Assembly: GCA_964434855.1 (NCBI GenBank)
Contig: CAYSWR010000002.1
Location: forward strand, 6,787 to 70,786
From: UBA8516 sp964434855
Lineage (GTDB): Archaea; Thermoproteota; Nitrososphaeria; Nitrososphaerales; Nitrosopumilaceae
Direction: 5' to 3'
DNA: 64,000 nt
Shown: in pieces, positions 8,664 through 17,400 of the stretch
How the letters are laid out: every line of letters begins with the position of its first letter
How positions within the stretch are numbered: the first letter of the stretch is position 1
Notes under the pieces: model-generated
What the model saw: only the letters and a program-made list of their open reading frames with translations
Database searches by the model: none
Told to the model about the DNA's origin: nothing
Program-made: the position numbers and the translations under genes

Positions 8664-9503
8664 CTATCTTCTAGATTTTGATTTTACTTTTCGCTTTGCT
8701 TTTCTTGTTTTTGCTTTATGTTTTACTTTTGATTTGTGTTTTTTTGCTTTTCTTGTTTTTGTCTTTGATCTTTTCGTTGTTTTAGATTTTTTTATTGTTT
8801 TTGTCTTTCGTTTTGCCTTTGATTTTCGTTTTATCTTTTTCTTAGTTTTTCTTTTTGCTTTTCTTTTTTTAGCTTGTAAAATTGCAAGTCTTTCAGTAAT
8901 TTTAATAAGATTACGTTTTGCCTGTTCTTCTTGTTTCATTTTTGATTTAACCTGGGAACGTAATAGTTCTTCTGCTTTGGCACTTGATTTGAACTGTTCT
9001 AAAAGCATGGGTTTTGTTTGTGCTTGTGTTCTTATTTGCAAGTCAATTTTTGATTTTGATTTTGTCACATCTTCAATTTGTTTTTCAAGTCTTTCTTCTG
9101 CAGCATTTCTCTGTTTTATTTCAGAATGCAATTCTGCAATCTTTTGATCTATGGATTTCATTTTCTCAGAAATACGTGCCTTGTCCTCTGGAGAACTAGA
9201 AAACTCCATTTCTTGTGCGATTTGCTCCTTTTCTTCTTCATCGAGTTTGAGCCGGCCTTCTGCAGCTGCTTTTAATCTTTGAACACTATCTCTTTGAGCG
9301 GTGTACTGATTAAGAAGTTGTGAAATCTCTTCTTTTTTTGTAAGAGCTGTGTCTTTTTTCTTTTCAAGAGAAGAGAGCCCTGAAGAAGATTTGCGTTTTA
9401 ACGATAGAGTGGAATGAAGCTTATTTTCACTTTGTCTCCTGCTTTTTGTTGCCTCCATTTTCTTATTTTTATATGACTTGACAAGTTTTGAGAGAGATGC
9501 CAT
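8664..9503 (-). CDS. Coiled-coil protein with histone H1-like Lys/Arg tail
   Basis: 279 residues. Positions about 40-205 are strongly helical and rich in E/K/Q/A with heptad character, a long coiled coil. Residues about 210-279 are almost entirely K, R, S, T and A in KAKRK- and KSKAKRK-type runs, resembling H1 tails. There is no signal peptide, so it should be cytoplasmic and probably binds nucleic acid. I do not recognise a named family; a chromosome-architecture role is inference. Its antisense strand is Phe-rich and open, which makes spurious ORFs. Confidence 0.7.
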   Translation of the reverse strand: MASLSKLVKSYKNKKMEATKSRRQSENKLHSTLSLKRKSSSGLSSLEKKKDTALTKKEEISQLLNQYTAQRDSVQRLKAAAEGRLKLDEEEKEQIAQEMEFSSSPEDKARISEKMKSIDQKIAELHSEIKQRNAAEERLEKQIEDVTKSKSKIDLQIRTQAQTKPMLLEQFKSSAKAEELLRSQVKSKMKQEEQAKRNLIKITERLAILQAKKRKAKRKTKKKIKRKSKAKRKTKTIKKSKTTKRSKTKTRKAKKHKSKVKHKAKTRKAKRKVKSKSRR

Positions 9504-9664
9504 AATGTCATAGAGAGATTTTGTACTCGATTAAGTTTTTGCTATGATCAGGAATTGACATAAAAGTTAATATTTTTCACATCTTTTCTGATTTTTAGCA
9601 AAATTTTCAAATGCGCTGTTCTTTCAAACTAGTAGATTTTATTTGGTAGTGTTAAAGAATTGAC

Positions 9665-9976
9665 ATGGATTTTCACCCATCCCAGTTGCCAATACTAAAA
9701 ACGTTTGAGATTAATGATGAATCACAAGTGTCTGATGCTGCGTCAGAAATGGTCAAGTTGGGGTTTTCAAATCAAAAAAGTGCATTTAAAGTGTTGATGA
9801 CAAATGAAAAAGATCTTGCTAAAAAAATTGGATTTTTAATAATGAATGAAATTAATTTTGGACTGCGTAAAACGAAACAGGAGCGAGATGTGATGTATTG
9901 GATATATCATCATGATAAATCTCGTTATGCCATGGTATTAATAAGTTCCAAAGTTTTTCATGAATTAGGTTTCTGA
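9665..9976 (+). CDS. Conserved-looking small protein, unknown function
   Basis: 103 residues, mostly alpha-helical (VSDAASEMVKLGFSNQKSAFK; DLAKKIGFLIMNEI), no Cys cluster and no signal peptide. The ATG lies about 24 nt after TTTTATTTGG, fitting a leaderless transcript, which supports a real gene. It is convergent with the PAP2 phosphatase and overlaps its 3' end by 12 nt. Function unknown. Confidence 0.6.
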   Translation: MDFHPSQLPILKTFEINDESQVSDAASEMVKLGFSNQKSAFKVLMTNEKDLAKKIGFLIMNEINFGLRKTKQERDVMYWIYHHDKSRYAMVLISSKVFHELGF

Positions 9977-10627
9977 TTTTTCAAATATTAGATGTAGTTT
10001 GAGTTTTTTTGATATTATACCAGCAACTAATATTCCAAGTATAACACCGCCTATTACATCTGTGGGATAGTGTTGCAATACGTAAACTCTGCTAATAGAT
10101 ACCAAAAGAGGATATACCCATAACAGATAGCATCCTCTTGGAAATCTTCTAGATAATGCAATTCCAATCACTAATGCAAACGTGGCTGTTCTTGTAGCAT
10201 GACCTGATGGAAACGATGTTGTTCCAGCTCCAACAAATGAGAAGGTATCTTTTTCAAGCGGGATGGGAAATGGAACTCCTTTAAAATCTAGATTTGGTCT
10301 CTCTTGACCAACAGATTCTTTTATGTATGCAGAGACAATAGTCCCTGCCAAAACTGATAGAATTAGTATCAGTCCCAATCGCCTAGTGCGTTTTTTGATA
10401 AAAAGCCCCATACTGAAAATAATCATGTAAAACAGACTGCCAATCTCTGTGAAGATTTGCATTGTGAGATCCAGAGATGGTTTTCCACCAATTGATTGGG
10501 CATAGTTTATGACGGCATCATCCATCGGTTTTGTAATTTTTGTATAGACAAGAATTGTTATGATAATAAAAATTACCATAAGTAAAAAAAACTTCCTTGA
10601 ACGTATGTCAAAAGCCCATTGTTGCAT
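9965..10627 (-). CDS. PAP2-superfamily membrane phosphatase
   Basis: 220 residues with about six hydrophobic helices. All three PAP2 motifs are present: K103...R-P (KESVGQERP), PSGH at 140-143, and S-R(179-180)...H186...D190. The family dephosphorylates lipid phosphates or polyprenyl pyrophosphates with the active site facing outside. A role in recycling the glycosylation lipid carrier or in phospholipid turnover is likely (inference). Confidence 0.88.
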   Translation of the reverse strand: MQQWAFDIRSRKFFLLMVIFIIITILVYTKITKPMDDAVINYAQSIGGKPSLDLTMQIFTEIGSLFYMIIFSMGLFIKKRTRRLGLILILSVLAGTIVSAYIKESVGQERPNLDFKGVPFPIPLEKDTFSFVGAGTTSFPSGHATRTATFALVIGIALSRRFPRGCYLLWVYPLLVSISRVYVLQHYPTDVIGGVILGILVAGIISKKLKLHLIFEKSET

Positions 10628-10763
10628 CTATTTACACCATAACCATTTTTTCATATCCGTCTATAATTGATCTCTAAATTTCTCTGTATTAAATGACATC
10701 TTATCAAAATTTATGTAATATAAAAGAATAAATAATAAATAATACCGATAGAAAATCCAGCTA

Positions 10764-10925
10764 TTGACTTATCAGGTTATCTGCAGAGATTACGAACACT
10801 AGTATGAATTTAAAATTAGAACAGAGTCTGAAACAGAGACGGTTCAAAAAATGAAAAAGCATATGAAAGAAGCACATGGGACAGATATGCTAAAAGAGCA
10901 GATCATACAGATGAGTGAACTGTAA
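10764..10925 (+). pseudogene. DUF1059-like small protein interrupted by in-frame TAG
   Basis: A 54-codon frame from TTG 10764 to TAA 10923-10925 reads MTYQVICRDYEH, then TAG (10800-10802), then YEFKIRTESETETVQ...KHMKEAHG. The C-R-D...(Y/F)-E-F...H-x4-H-G layout matches the DUF1059 family of small proteins. A TATA-like run of A/T is centred near 10738, about 26 nt before the TTG, so the promoter and start look intact. Forty codons after the TAG remain open. A recent nonsense mutation, sequencing error or stop-codon readthrough are the alternatives. Confidence 0.55.
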
Positions 10926-10995
10926 AGATCAAGATAAAAATTAGATCCATATAGCAGACTAAAAGATTTTAACCATACCAAAGGATAGGATCGCC

Positions 10996-12204
10996 GTGAG
11001 ACTTCTTACACTTGACGATTTAGAGACTAAGGGAAAAACTGTTTTTCTTCGTGTGGATATGAATTGCCCCATAGATCCCAAGACAATGGAAATAATTGAA
11101 ACAAGCAGAATACGTGAATCTACCGAATCATTGAAAGATCTTGAAGGTGCAAAAGTTGTCATAGCTTCACATCAGGGAAGAGTCGGAAACAAAGACTATA
11201 CAGGAATGGAGAGACATGCAAAAGTGCTTGAAAAAATTCTTGATCGTCCGATAAAGTATGTTGAAGATGTAATTGGTTCTGATGCTCAAAGAGAAATAAA
11301 AAAAATGAAGGACGGAGAGATACTTTTGCTTGATAATCTAAGACTGTGTGCTGAAGAAAATTACGAGTTTACCCCTGCTGAAGCGTCCAAGACCATTATG
11401 GTAAGCAGGCTTTCCAAGCTTTTTGATCTATGTGTATTGGATTCTTTTCCAAGTTCACATAGATCACATCCTTCCATAGTAGGATTTTCACATGTTTTAC
11501 CTGCCTGTGCAGGAAGATTAGTTGAACGGGAAGTACGTAAGCTTGATGAGATAATGACTGTTGCAAAAGCTCCGCATGTTATAGTACTTGGAGGCTCAAA
11601 AGTCATGGATAGGCTGGAGGCTATAAAGACATTAATTCAAAGTGGAAGAGCAGATCAAGTCTTACTTACTGGAATTATTGCAAATGTATTCATGCGAGCA
11701 CAAGGCAGAATAAAATTTCCACTAGACATAAAAAGAGAAGAAGAGGTCATCTCAAAAGCTCATTTACTTATTGGTGAGTATCCTGATGTCTTTTCAACAC
11801 CTGTTGACATAGCCATAGAAAGAAATGGAAAAAGGGTAGAGATGGATGTCAGAGAGATCGGTAAAGGTGACAAGATATTAGATCTTGGACCAAATACAGT
11901 CGAACATTATATGAAATCAATACGTGGTGCAGGAACAGTCTTTATCAGTGGTCCAGCAGGATTTTTTGAAAACGATAATTTCAAGTTTGGAACAGAGAGT
12001 CTTCTTCGTGGTGTTGCGGATTCTTTTGCTACAACTATTGTTAGTGGGGGTCATCTTACTGCAGCGCTAAAAAGATACGGCCTTACGGAAAAGATACATC
12101 ATATAAGTACAGCAGGTGGAGCACTGGTATTGTATTTGACAGGAGTAAAGCTTCCAATGATCCAGTCTCTTGAAGAGGCTGCACAACGATACAGATCTAA
12201 ATAG
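10996..12204 (+). CDS. pgk: Phosphoglycerate kinase
   Basis: 402 residues, full archaeal length. It has the PGK signature FLRVDMNCPID near the N-terminus, the ASHQGR loop, DSFPSSHRSHPS, VLGGSKVMDRLE, and the C-terminal nucleotide-binding GGGHLTAAL-like segment (VSGGHLTAALKRYG). It interconverts 3-phosphoglycerate and 1,3-bisphosphoglycerate with ATP/ADP, probably mainly gluconeogenic in an autotroph. The GTG start lies about 26 nt after AGATTTTAACC and fits leaderless initiation. The 3' end overlaps a convergent zinc-ribbon gene by 8 nt. Confidence 0.93.
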   Translation: MRLLTLDDLETKGKTVFLRVDMNCPIDPKTMEIIETSRIRESTESLKDLEGAKVVIASHQGRVGNKDYTGMERHAKVLEKILDRPIKYVEDVIGSDAQREIKKMKDGEILLLDNLRLCAEENYEFTPAEASKTIMVSRLSKLFDLCVLDSFPSSHRSHPSIVGFSHVLPACAGRLVEREVRKLDEIMTVAKAPHVIVLGGSKVMDRLEAIKTLIQSGRADQVLLTGIIANVFMRAQGRIKFPLDIKREEEVISKAHLLIGEYPDVFSTPVDIAIERNGKRVEMDVREIGKGDKILDLGPNTVEHYMKSIRGAGTVFISGPAGFFENDNFKFGTESLLRGVADSFATTIVSGGHLTAALKRYGLTEKIHHISTAGGALVLYLTGVKLPMIQSLEEAAQRYRSK

Positions 12205-12532
12205 AATCCTTACAAGAGGGACAGATTCTTTCTTCTAGTTTACCAATATGAATTTCGTTATTACATGAATTACAATTTGTTTTTTCTACTTCGCCAAAGA
12301 GTTTGAGCCATTGTGTTGTAAAGTTCTGTGCTATAGGCCTGAGAAATCCATCTTGGTGCAATTTATCAAAAAACGGTTTCATATCATCTATTGTTAAAGA
12401 TTTAGCCATATCCTGAGTTTTTAATATTTCAAAAATTTCGTCATTTGTGAATCGCAGACTAGTATCATTGAACTTATCAAAGACGATCTTTCTTATTTGT
12501 AAAAGAGTCTGGGTAGAAAGTACATTTGACAA
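12197..12532 (-). CDS. Small zinc-ribbon protein at the end of the suf cluster
   Basis: 111 residues: a helical, possibly winged-helix N-terminal part (residues 1-75) and a C-terminal C-x2-C...C-x2-C ribbon (CNSC and CPSC, about residues 88-108). It lies 1 nt downstream of sufU, so it is probably the last gene of that operon. I do not recognise a specific family. A regulatory or Fe-S-related role is suggested only by position. Confidence 0.65.
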   Translation of the reverse strand: MSNVLSTQTLLQIRKIVFDKFNDTSLRFTNDEIFEILKTQDMAKSLTIDDMKPFFDKLHQDGFLRPIAQNFTTQWLKLFGEVEKTNCNSCNNEIHIGKLEERICPSCKDSI

Positions 12533-12533
12533 T

Positions 12534-12974
12534 TTAGAATAGACCAGATGCTTCTTCTTTTATTTTATCTGCAGATGCAGTATCATTTAGCTTTTCTGCG
12601 ACGTATGAGTAAATACCGTATTTGAGTACCTTTAGTGAAAGAAGTGCGCATTTTATCCTAGCAGGACCAAGATCTGGCAGTCCGAGGTTTTCAAGGATGT
12701 CTTCTTTTGTTAGTTTTTTAACATATTCAAAATCTTTTCCCATGATTAATTCTGTAAGCATTGATGCACTTGCTTGACTTATTGCACATCCTTTGCCTGT
12801 GAATTTTACATCAGAGACTTTGTTATCTTTTAGATTAATGTGCATCTCCAGCTCATCACCACACAATGGATTACTGTCACGTTTTGATATGTCTGGATTG
12901 TCTATTTTACCATAGTTTCTAGGATTTCTATAATAATCCAGTATTATTTCTCGGTAAATGTCAGCACTACTCAA
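12534..12974 (-). CDS. sufU: SufU/IscU-type Fe-S scaffold or sulfur-relay protein
   Basis: 146 residues with the three conserved Cys at 38 (NPLCGD, with Asp40), 63 (GKGCAIS) and 109 (RIKCALL). The insertion between Cys63 and Cys109 is longer than in IscU and typical of SufU. SufU accepts persulfide sulfur from SufS, sometimes through Zn-dependent exchange. It starts 4 nt inside the end of sufS, indicating translational coupling. Confidence 0.9.
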   Translation of the reverse strand: MSSADIYREIILDYYRNPRNYGKIDNPDISKRDSNPLCGDELEMHINLKDNKVSDVKFTGKGCAISQASASMLTELIMGKDFEYVKKLTKEDILENLGLPDLGPARIKCALLSLKVLKYGIYSYVAEKLNDTASADKIKEEASGLF

Positions 12975-14215
12975 ATTCTAAACAGCTCCCTTGCTCGATT
13001 AAGTGATCTGATAAAAACATCAACTTCCTCTTTTGTATTATAAATATAAAAGCTTGCGCGAGATGTTGCAGAAACATCTAATCTCTCCATCAAGACTTGA
13101 GCACAATGATGACCAGAACGTATTGCAACGCCATCTTCATCTATTATTGTTGCAAGATCATGTGGATGTATGTCACCTAGATTAAATGAAATAACTCCGC
13201 CTCTCTTTTTCATATCAGAGGTACCGTATAGTTTGATTCCTTTGATTGTAGACATTTTTTCCAAGGCATATTTTGTCAATTCAATTTCATGTTCTCTTAC
13301 TTTATCCATATCTATATTTTCTAGATAATCTAGAGCTGCTGAAAATGCTATGACGTCTGCAATGTTAGGAGTTCCAGCTTCAAATTTGTACGGTAGATCA
13401 TTCCAAGTTGTCTCATATTTATGAACTTCTCGTATCATGTCACCGCCACCATTGAATGGTTGCATGTTTTCTAGTATCTCTTTTCGTGCCCAAAGGAGTC
13501 CTACGCCTGTTGGCCCAAGCATCTTATGTGCTGAAAATGCAAAAAAGTCACAATCTAGCTTTTGCACATCAACTTTCATGTGTGGAACGGATTGAGCAGC
13601 ATCAACTAGTACTTTGACTCCTTTTTTATGACATCGCTTGATTATTTCTTCTGCATTAGTAATAGTACCAAGAACATTTGACATATGGCTGAATGTAACA
13701 AGTTTTACTCGCCCTGTGTCAAGATAACCATCAAGTTGATCAAGTATTAATTCACCATTATCATCTACTCCAATGTATTCTAGTTTTGCTTCTTTTTCCT
13801 TTGTCAAGAGTTGCCATGGTACAATGTTACTGTGATGTTCATATTCGGTTGTTACAACAATGTCACCTTTTTGGACATTTTGTCGTCCCCAAGAATATGA
13901 AACTAAGTTTATTGCTTCGGTGGTTCCTCTTACAAAGACAAGCTCTTCACGACTTTTTACATTGATAAATTTTGCAACTTTATCCCTAGTAAGTTCGTAT
14001 GCAGCTGTTGCTTCTTCTGCAAGCTGGTGTACTGCCCTATGAATATTAGAATTGTAATTAAGATAATAATTATGAATTGAGTCTATTACTTGAATTGGTT
14101 TTTGTGTTGTTGCTGCATTATCAAAATACACTAGAGGTTTGTTGTTGTGAACTTTGCGTTGTAGAATTGGAAAGTCTCTTCTAATATTTTCAATATTTAT
14201 TGTGCTTGCTTGCAA
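12971..14215 (-). CDS. sufS: Cysteine desulfurase SufS
   Basis: 414-residue group II PLP-dependent cysteine desulfurase. The PLP lysine is K231 in SAHKMLGPTG, the cofactor-binding block LVDAAQS is at 203-209, and the catalytic Cys371 is in SGHHCAQVL. It mobilises sulfur from cysteine for Fe-S cluster assembly. It lies between the Rieske gene (3-nt gap) and sufU (4-nt overlap) in the suf operon. Confidence 0.93.
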   Translation of the reverse strand: MQASTINIENIRRDFPILQRKVHNNKPLVYFDNAATTQKPIQVIDSIHNYYLNYNSNIHRAVHQLAEEATAAYELTRDKVAKFINVKSREELVFVRGTTEAINLVSYSWGRQNVQKGDIVVTTEYEHHSNIVPWQLLTKEKEAKLEYIGVDDNGELILDQLDGYLDTGRVKLVTFSHMSNVLGTITNAEEIIKRCHKKGVKVLVDAAQSVPHMKVDVQKLDCDFFAFSAHKMLGPTGVGLLWARKEILENMQPFNGGGDMIREVHKYETTWNDLPYKFEAGTPNIADVIAFSAALDYLENIDMDKVREHEIELTKYALEKMSTIKGIKLYGTSDMKKRGGVISFNLGDIHPHDLATIIDEDGVAIRSGHHCAQVLMERLDVSATSRASFYIYNTKEEVDVFIRSLNRARELFRI

Positions 14216-14218
14216 GAT

Positions 14219-14539
14219 TTAGTCTACCTCAATATAGATCTCATTTTGTTCTATTTTAACATTGTAGGTTCTAAGAGGTTTTTCTGCTGGAGGATTTGTT
14301 GGCATTCCAGTTTCAAGATTAAAAACAGAGAGATGGAGAGGACATGTAATACCTTCTTCAGTTAGAATCCCATTAGAAAGATCGGCTTCTGCATGTGTAC
14401 ATATTCTATCAGTTGCATAGATTTTTCCATTCAAATTTGCCAAAAGAATTTTCTTGTCATCGTAATCAAATCCAAACAACTCTCCTTTACCAAGTTTTTG
14501 AATACCACATGCCTTTACCCATTCTGACAAAATACTCAC
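14219..14539 (-). CDS. Rieske-type [2Fe-2S] ferredoxin in suf operon
   Basis: 106 residues. Cluster ligands are visible as C47-x-H49 (ICTHA) and C66-x2-H69 (CPLH), the Rieske pattern of small ferredoxins related to NirD and dioxygenase components. The protein is soluble with no membrane helix. It overlaps sufD by 4 nt and precedes sufS, so it may deliver electrons during cluster assembly (inference from position). Confidence 0.9.
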   Translation of the reverse strand: MSILSEWVKACGIQKLGKGELFGFDYDDKKILLANLNGKIYATDRICTHAEADLSNGILTEEGITCPLHLSVFNLETGMPTNPPAEKPLRTYNVKIEQNEIYIEVD

Positions 14540-15936
14540 CTGTATTTGTAGTGACTTTCAAAGATGTCAGTTTCACGATATCTTGTTTCTTCCACTTCAA
14601 GTATTGCCTTTAGTTTTTCATCTGTTTTTATGGTAAGATCACGGCCAAGCCATTTGGAATCTATTAGATAATTTATCCAAGCTCTTATCTGGTAGGACAT
14701 CTTTCTTGAGAGTGGTTCAAGGAATCCTTCCACAATGATCTTTTGAGCTTCTGATTTATCAAGACATCTAGAAGCAAGATAGAACATTTGTTCATCATCA
14801 AGTTGTGCAACTGATGCAGCGTGTGTTGCTTTTACATCATTGGTAAATATTTCAAGTCCAGGTATAGAATCGGATTTGGCCCCTTTGTCAAGCAAGATGG
14901 AGTGCCCCGCTAAATATGATTCTGCATGGTGAGCGTGTTCTTCAATTCGTATCATTCCCTTAAACAGAGATTTTGATGTGTCTTTTAGAACAGATTTTTC
15001 TATAACTCTGCCAATCGTAGATGGAGCCATATGTATTAGATTCGATGTAATATCAAATGATTGATTTTTGTTCCCAAAGACAACTTCAGTATCATTTGCA
15101 GTAGCACCGATTTCTTTTAGATAATTGTCAATTTTGTATCTTGAAAGCTGCGCTCCAAATAATCCTAGATACCAATTCATTCTAGCATCACGTGCGATGT
15201 TTCCTACTCTTGTGGAAAAGTTAATTGCGTTTTGAGCCATGGCCTGTAATGTAACAATGTCAAGTTCACCATTTTGTTGTGCGCTGACATCTAATAGTTC
15301 AAGATACGCCTGTTGTTTTGTGTTATTTGGTGCATAAAGTTCCTGAACTATAGTAGCTTTACTGTTTTCTTCACCTATTACGATATTGCGTGAAATAGTG
15401 GATGTACCGTCAACAGAAAGTGATGAGATTGCATGTATTGGTTTTTCTAAAATTAAATTTCGTGGGATGTAAATAAAGAAGCCCGAGTTGAAAAATGCGT
15501 TGTTTAACGCAATAAACTTGTCTTTTTTAGGATCTGTTAATTCAAGAGATTTTTTGATTTTATCACCATGTTCTTTGATTGCTTCTTGAATTGAGCATAT
15601 GATTAGACCTTTTGATTTCAGATCAGATGGGAGATTTATTTTGTGAATGTTGGTACCGATCTGTATTACGCTTGCGTTATCTGAGATCTCAGACATTCTA
15701 TCTTTTACGAGATCTGGAATTGTACTATCTGAACTTAATGAAAAGAAAATTTGATCGTGATCCATCTTGTTTGCATCAGAATACTTGTTGTAAAGTGGAG
15801 ACACCTCTGCAGGAAGTTCTTTGTAAATTGCAAAAGAATTTTTCCTATAATCTTTAAGCCACGTTGGCTCATTGTTTGCAGCTGAAATTTCGTCTATATG
15901 GTTTGAATCAAGTTTGGATAAAATAAAAGAAGTCAT
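14536..15936 (-). CDS. sufD: Fe-S assembly protein SufD
   Basis: 466-residue SufB/SufD-family beta-helix protein. The C-terminal half contains the conserved HHAESYLAGHSILLD and ATHAASVAQLDDEQMFYLASR blocks. Its N-terminal part is more divergent than SufB, as expected for SufD. It forms the SufBC2D scaffold with SufB and the ATPase SufC, which is not in this window. The ATG is 26 nt after the sufB stop, just beyond a hairpin. Confidence 0.9.
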   Translation of the reverse strand: MTSFILSKLDSNHIDEISAANNEPTWLKDYRKNSFAIYKELPAEVSPLYNKYSDANKMDHDQIFFSLSSDSTIPDLVKDRMSEISDNASVIQIGTNIHKINLPSDLKSKGLIICSIQEAIKEHGDKIKKSLELTDPKKDKFIALNNAFFNSGFFIYIPRNLILEKPIHAISSLSVDGTSTISRNIVIGEENSKATIVQELYAPNNTKQQAYLELLDVSAQQNGELDIVTLQAMAQNAINFSTRVGNIARDARMNWYLGLFGAQLSRYKIDNYLKEIGATANDTEVVFGNKNQSFDITSNLIHMAPSTIGRVIEKSVLKDTSKSLFKGMIRIEEHAHHAESYLAGHSILLDKGAKSDSIPGLEIFTNDVKATHAASVAQLDDEQMFYLASRCLDKSEAQKIIVEGFLEPLSRKMSYQIRAWINYLIDSKWLGRDLTIKTDEKLKAILEVEETRYRETDIFESHYKYR

Positions 15937-15954
15937 GCCAGTCAGGGAAGGAGA

Positions 15955-15977
15955 GGCGCAGTCTAACCGACTGAGCC
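15955..15977 (-). promoter_or_regulatory. RNA hairpin over the sufB stop codon
   Basis: On the minus strand GGCTCAGTC / GGTTA / GACTGCGCC forms a nine-position stem with one T-C mismatch and a 5-nt loop. The TAG of sufB overlaps the loop and the 3' arm. It lies about 20 nt before the sufD ATG and is unusually GC-rich for this chromosome. Possible roles are mRNA processing, stability or differential expression of sufB over sufD. Confidence 0.5.
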
Positions 15978-17363
15978 ATCCATTTCAAGTTTTACTAATC
16001 TATTGAGTTCTACGGCATATTCCATAGGGAGTTCTTTGGTAAACGGTTCGATGAATCCATTTACAATTAGAGTTAATGCATCTTCTTCGGAAAATCCTCT
16101 ACTCATAAGATAGAAGATCTGCTCGTCTCCTATCTTTCCTACAGTTGCCTCGTGAGTAACTGTAGCGTCTTCTTGGTTTATCTCCATGTATGGATAGGTA
16201 TCTGTCTTTGAAATATCATCTAAAAGTAATGCATCACATCTTACAGAAGCCTTGACGTTTGTTGCACCTTTTGCAACATGCAATAGACCTCTGTATGTTG
16301 TTCTTCCATTGCCCCTACTTACAGATTTTGATGTAACTCTTGATGTAGTATTAGGTGCCAAATGTACCATCTTTGCACCAGTATCTTGGTGCTGGTTATT
16401 TCCTGCAAATGCAATAGACAATGTTTCTCCGTGTGCTCTTTCTCCCATCATGTAAATTCCTGGGTATTTCATTGTTAGTTTACTTCCTATATTTCCGTCA
16501 ATCCATTCTACTCTTGCACCCTCATATGCATATGCTCGCTTTGTAACAAGATTGTAAACATCATTGCTCCAGTTTTGAATTGTGGTATATCTGAGCTTTG
16601 CATTCTTCATTGCTATAAGCTCGACTACAGCTGAGTGGAGTGATTCTGAAGAATAAACAGGTGCGGTACATCCTTCTATGTAGTGTACTTCTGAACCTTC
16701 ATCTGCTATGATTAGTGTTCTTTCAAACTGTCCAATGTTTTCTGCATTGATTCTAAAGTATGCCTGTAATGGAAGATCCACTTTAACACCTGGTGGAACA
16801 TAAATAAAAGATCCACCACTCCAGACTGCACTGTTAAGTGCCGCAAATTTGTTGTCTTCTGGAGGAATTATTTTACCAAAATATTTTCTAAAGATTTCTG
16901 GTTCCTCTTTTAGCGCACTGTCCGTGTCTAAAAATTTAACACCCTGTTTTGTCAGGTCATCTCTTAAGTGATGATAAACAACTTCTGATTCATATTGAGC
17001 ACCTACACCTGCAAGGAATTTTTTCTCTGCTTCTGGAATTCCTAACTTGTCAAAAGTATTTTTGACATCGGCTGGTACATCATCCCAGTTTTTTTCTGTC
17101 TTTTCAGAAGCCTTTGCGTAATAATAGATATTATTAAAGTCGATTTTACCTAGATCTCCACCCCAATTTGGCATTGGTTTTTTCATAAAAACGTCGTATG
17201 CACGTAGTCTAAAGTCAAGCATCCATTGTGGCTCGTCTTTTAGTTTGCTAATTTCTTCAACTGTTCCACGAGAAAGACCTTTTTTGCTGAGATACACATA
17301 CATCTCAGTAGAGTCCTTGAAATCATATTTACTATAATCCATATTGAGGTCTTCAGTAGTCAT
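15963..17363 (-). CDS. sufB: Fe-S assembly scaffold SufB
   Basis: About 466 residues. Conserved SufB blocks include NKFAALNSAVWSGGSFIYVP, YIEGCTAP, VEWIDGNIGSK, and the C-terminal QEDATVTHEATVGKIGDEQ and ending LEMDGSVG. SufB is the cluster-building scaffold subunit of SufBCD. Three in-frame ATGs are possible (17372, 17363, 17342); the TATA TTTATAAT near 17388 is about 25 nt from 17363 and too close to 17372. It is first in the suf operon. No sufC neighbours it. Confidence 0.93.
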   Translation of the reverse strand: MTTEDLNMDYSKYDFKDSTEMYVYLSKKGLSRGTVEEISKLKDEPQWMLDFRLRAYDVFMKKPMPNWGGDLGKIDFNNIYYYAKASEKTEKNWDDVPADVKNTFDKLGIPEAEKKFLAGVGAQYESEVVYHHLRDDLTKQGVKFLDTDSALKEEPEIFRKYFGKIIPPEDNKFAALNSAVWSGGSFIYVPPGVKVDLPLQAYFRINAENIGQFERTLIIADEGSEVHYIEGCTAPVYSSESLHSAVVELIAMKNAKLRYTTIQNWSNDVYNLVTKRAYAYEGARVEWIDGNIGSKLTMKYPGIYMMGERAHGETLSIAFAGNNQHQDTGAKMVHLAPNTTSRVTSKSVSRGNGRTTYRGLLHVAKGATNVKASVRCDALLLDDISKTDTYPYMEINQEDATVTHEATVGKIGDEQIFYLMSRGFSEEDALTLIVNGFIEPFTKELPMEYAVELNRLVKLEMDGSVG

Positions 17364-17400
17364 GTGCTTCATAACCCCGTTATATTATAAATAGATTCTA

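Noticed and set aside
8734..9275. Phe-rich plus-strand ORFs
   Set aside because: Reverse complement of Lys/Glu-rich coding in the basic coiled-coil gene; composition artefact.
15930..15985. tRNA-like D-arm (GGCTCAGTCGGTTAGA) on the minus strand at the sufB end, as a tRNA fragment or integration site
   Set aside because: No T arm, anticodon arm or matching acceptor follows, and the bases encode the conserved SufB ending LEMDGSVG, so the likeness is explained by coding.
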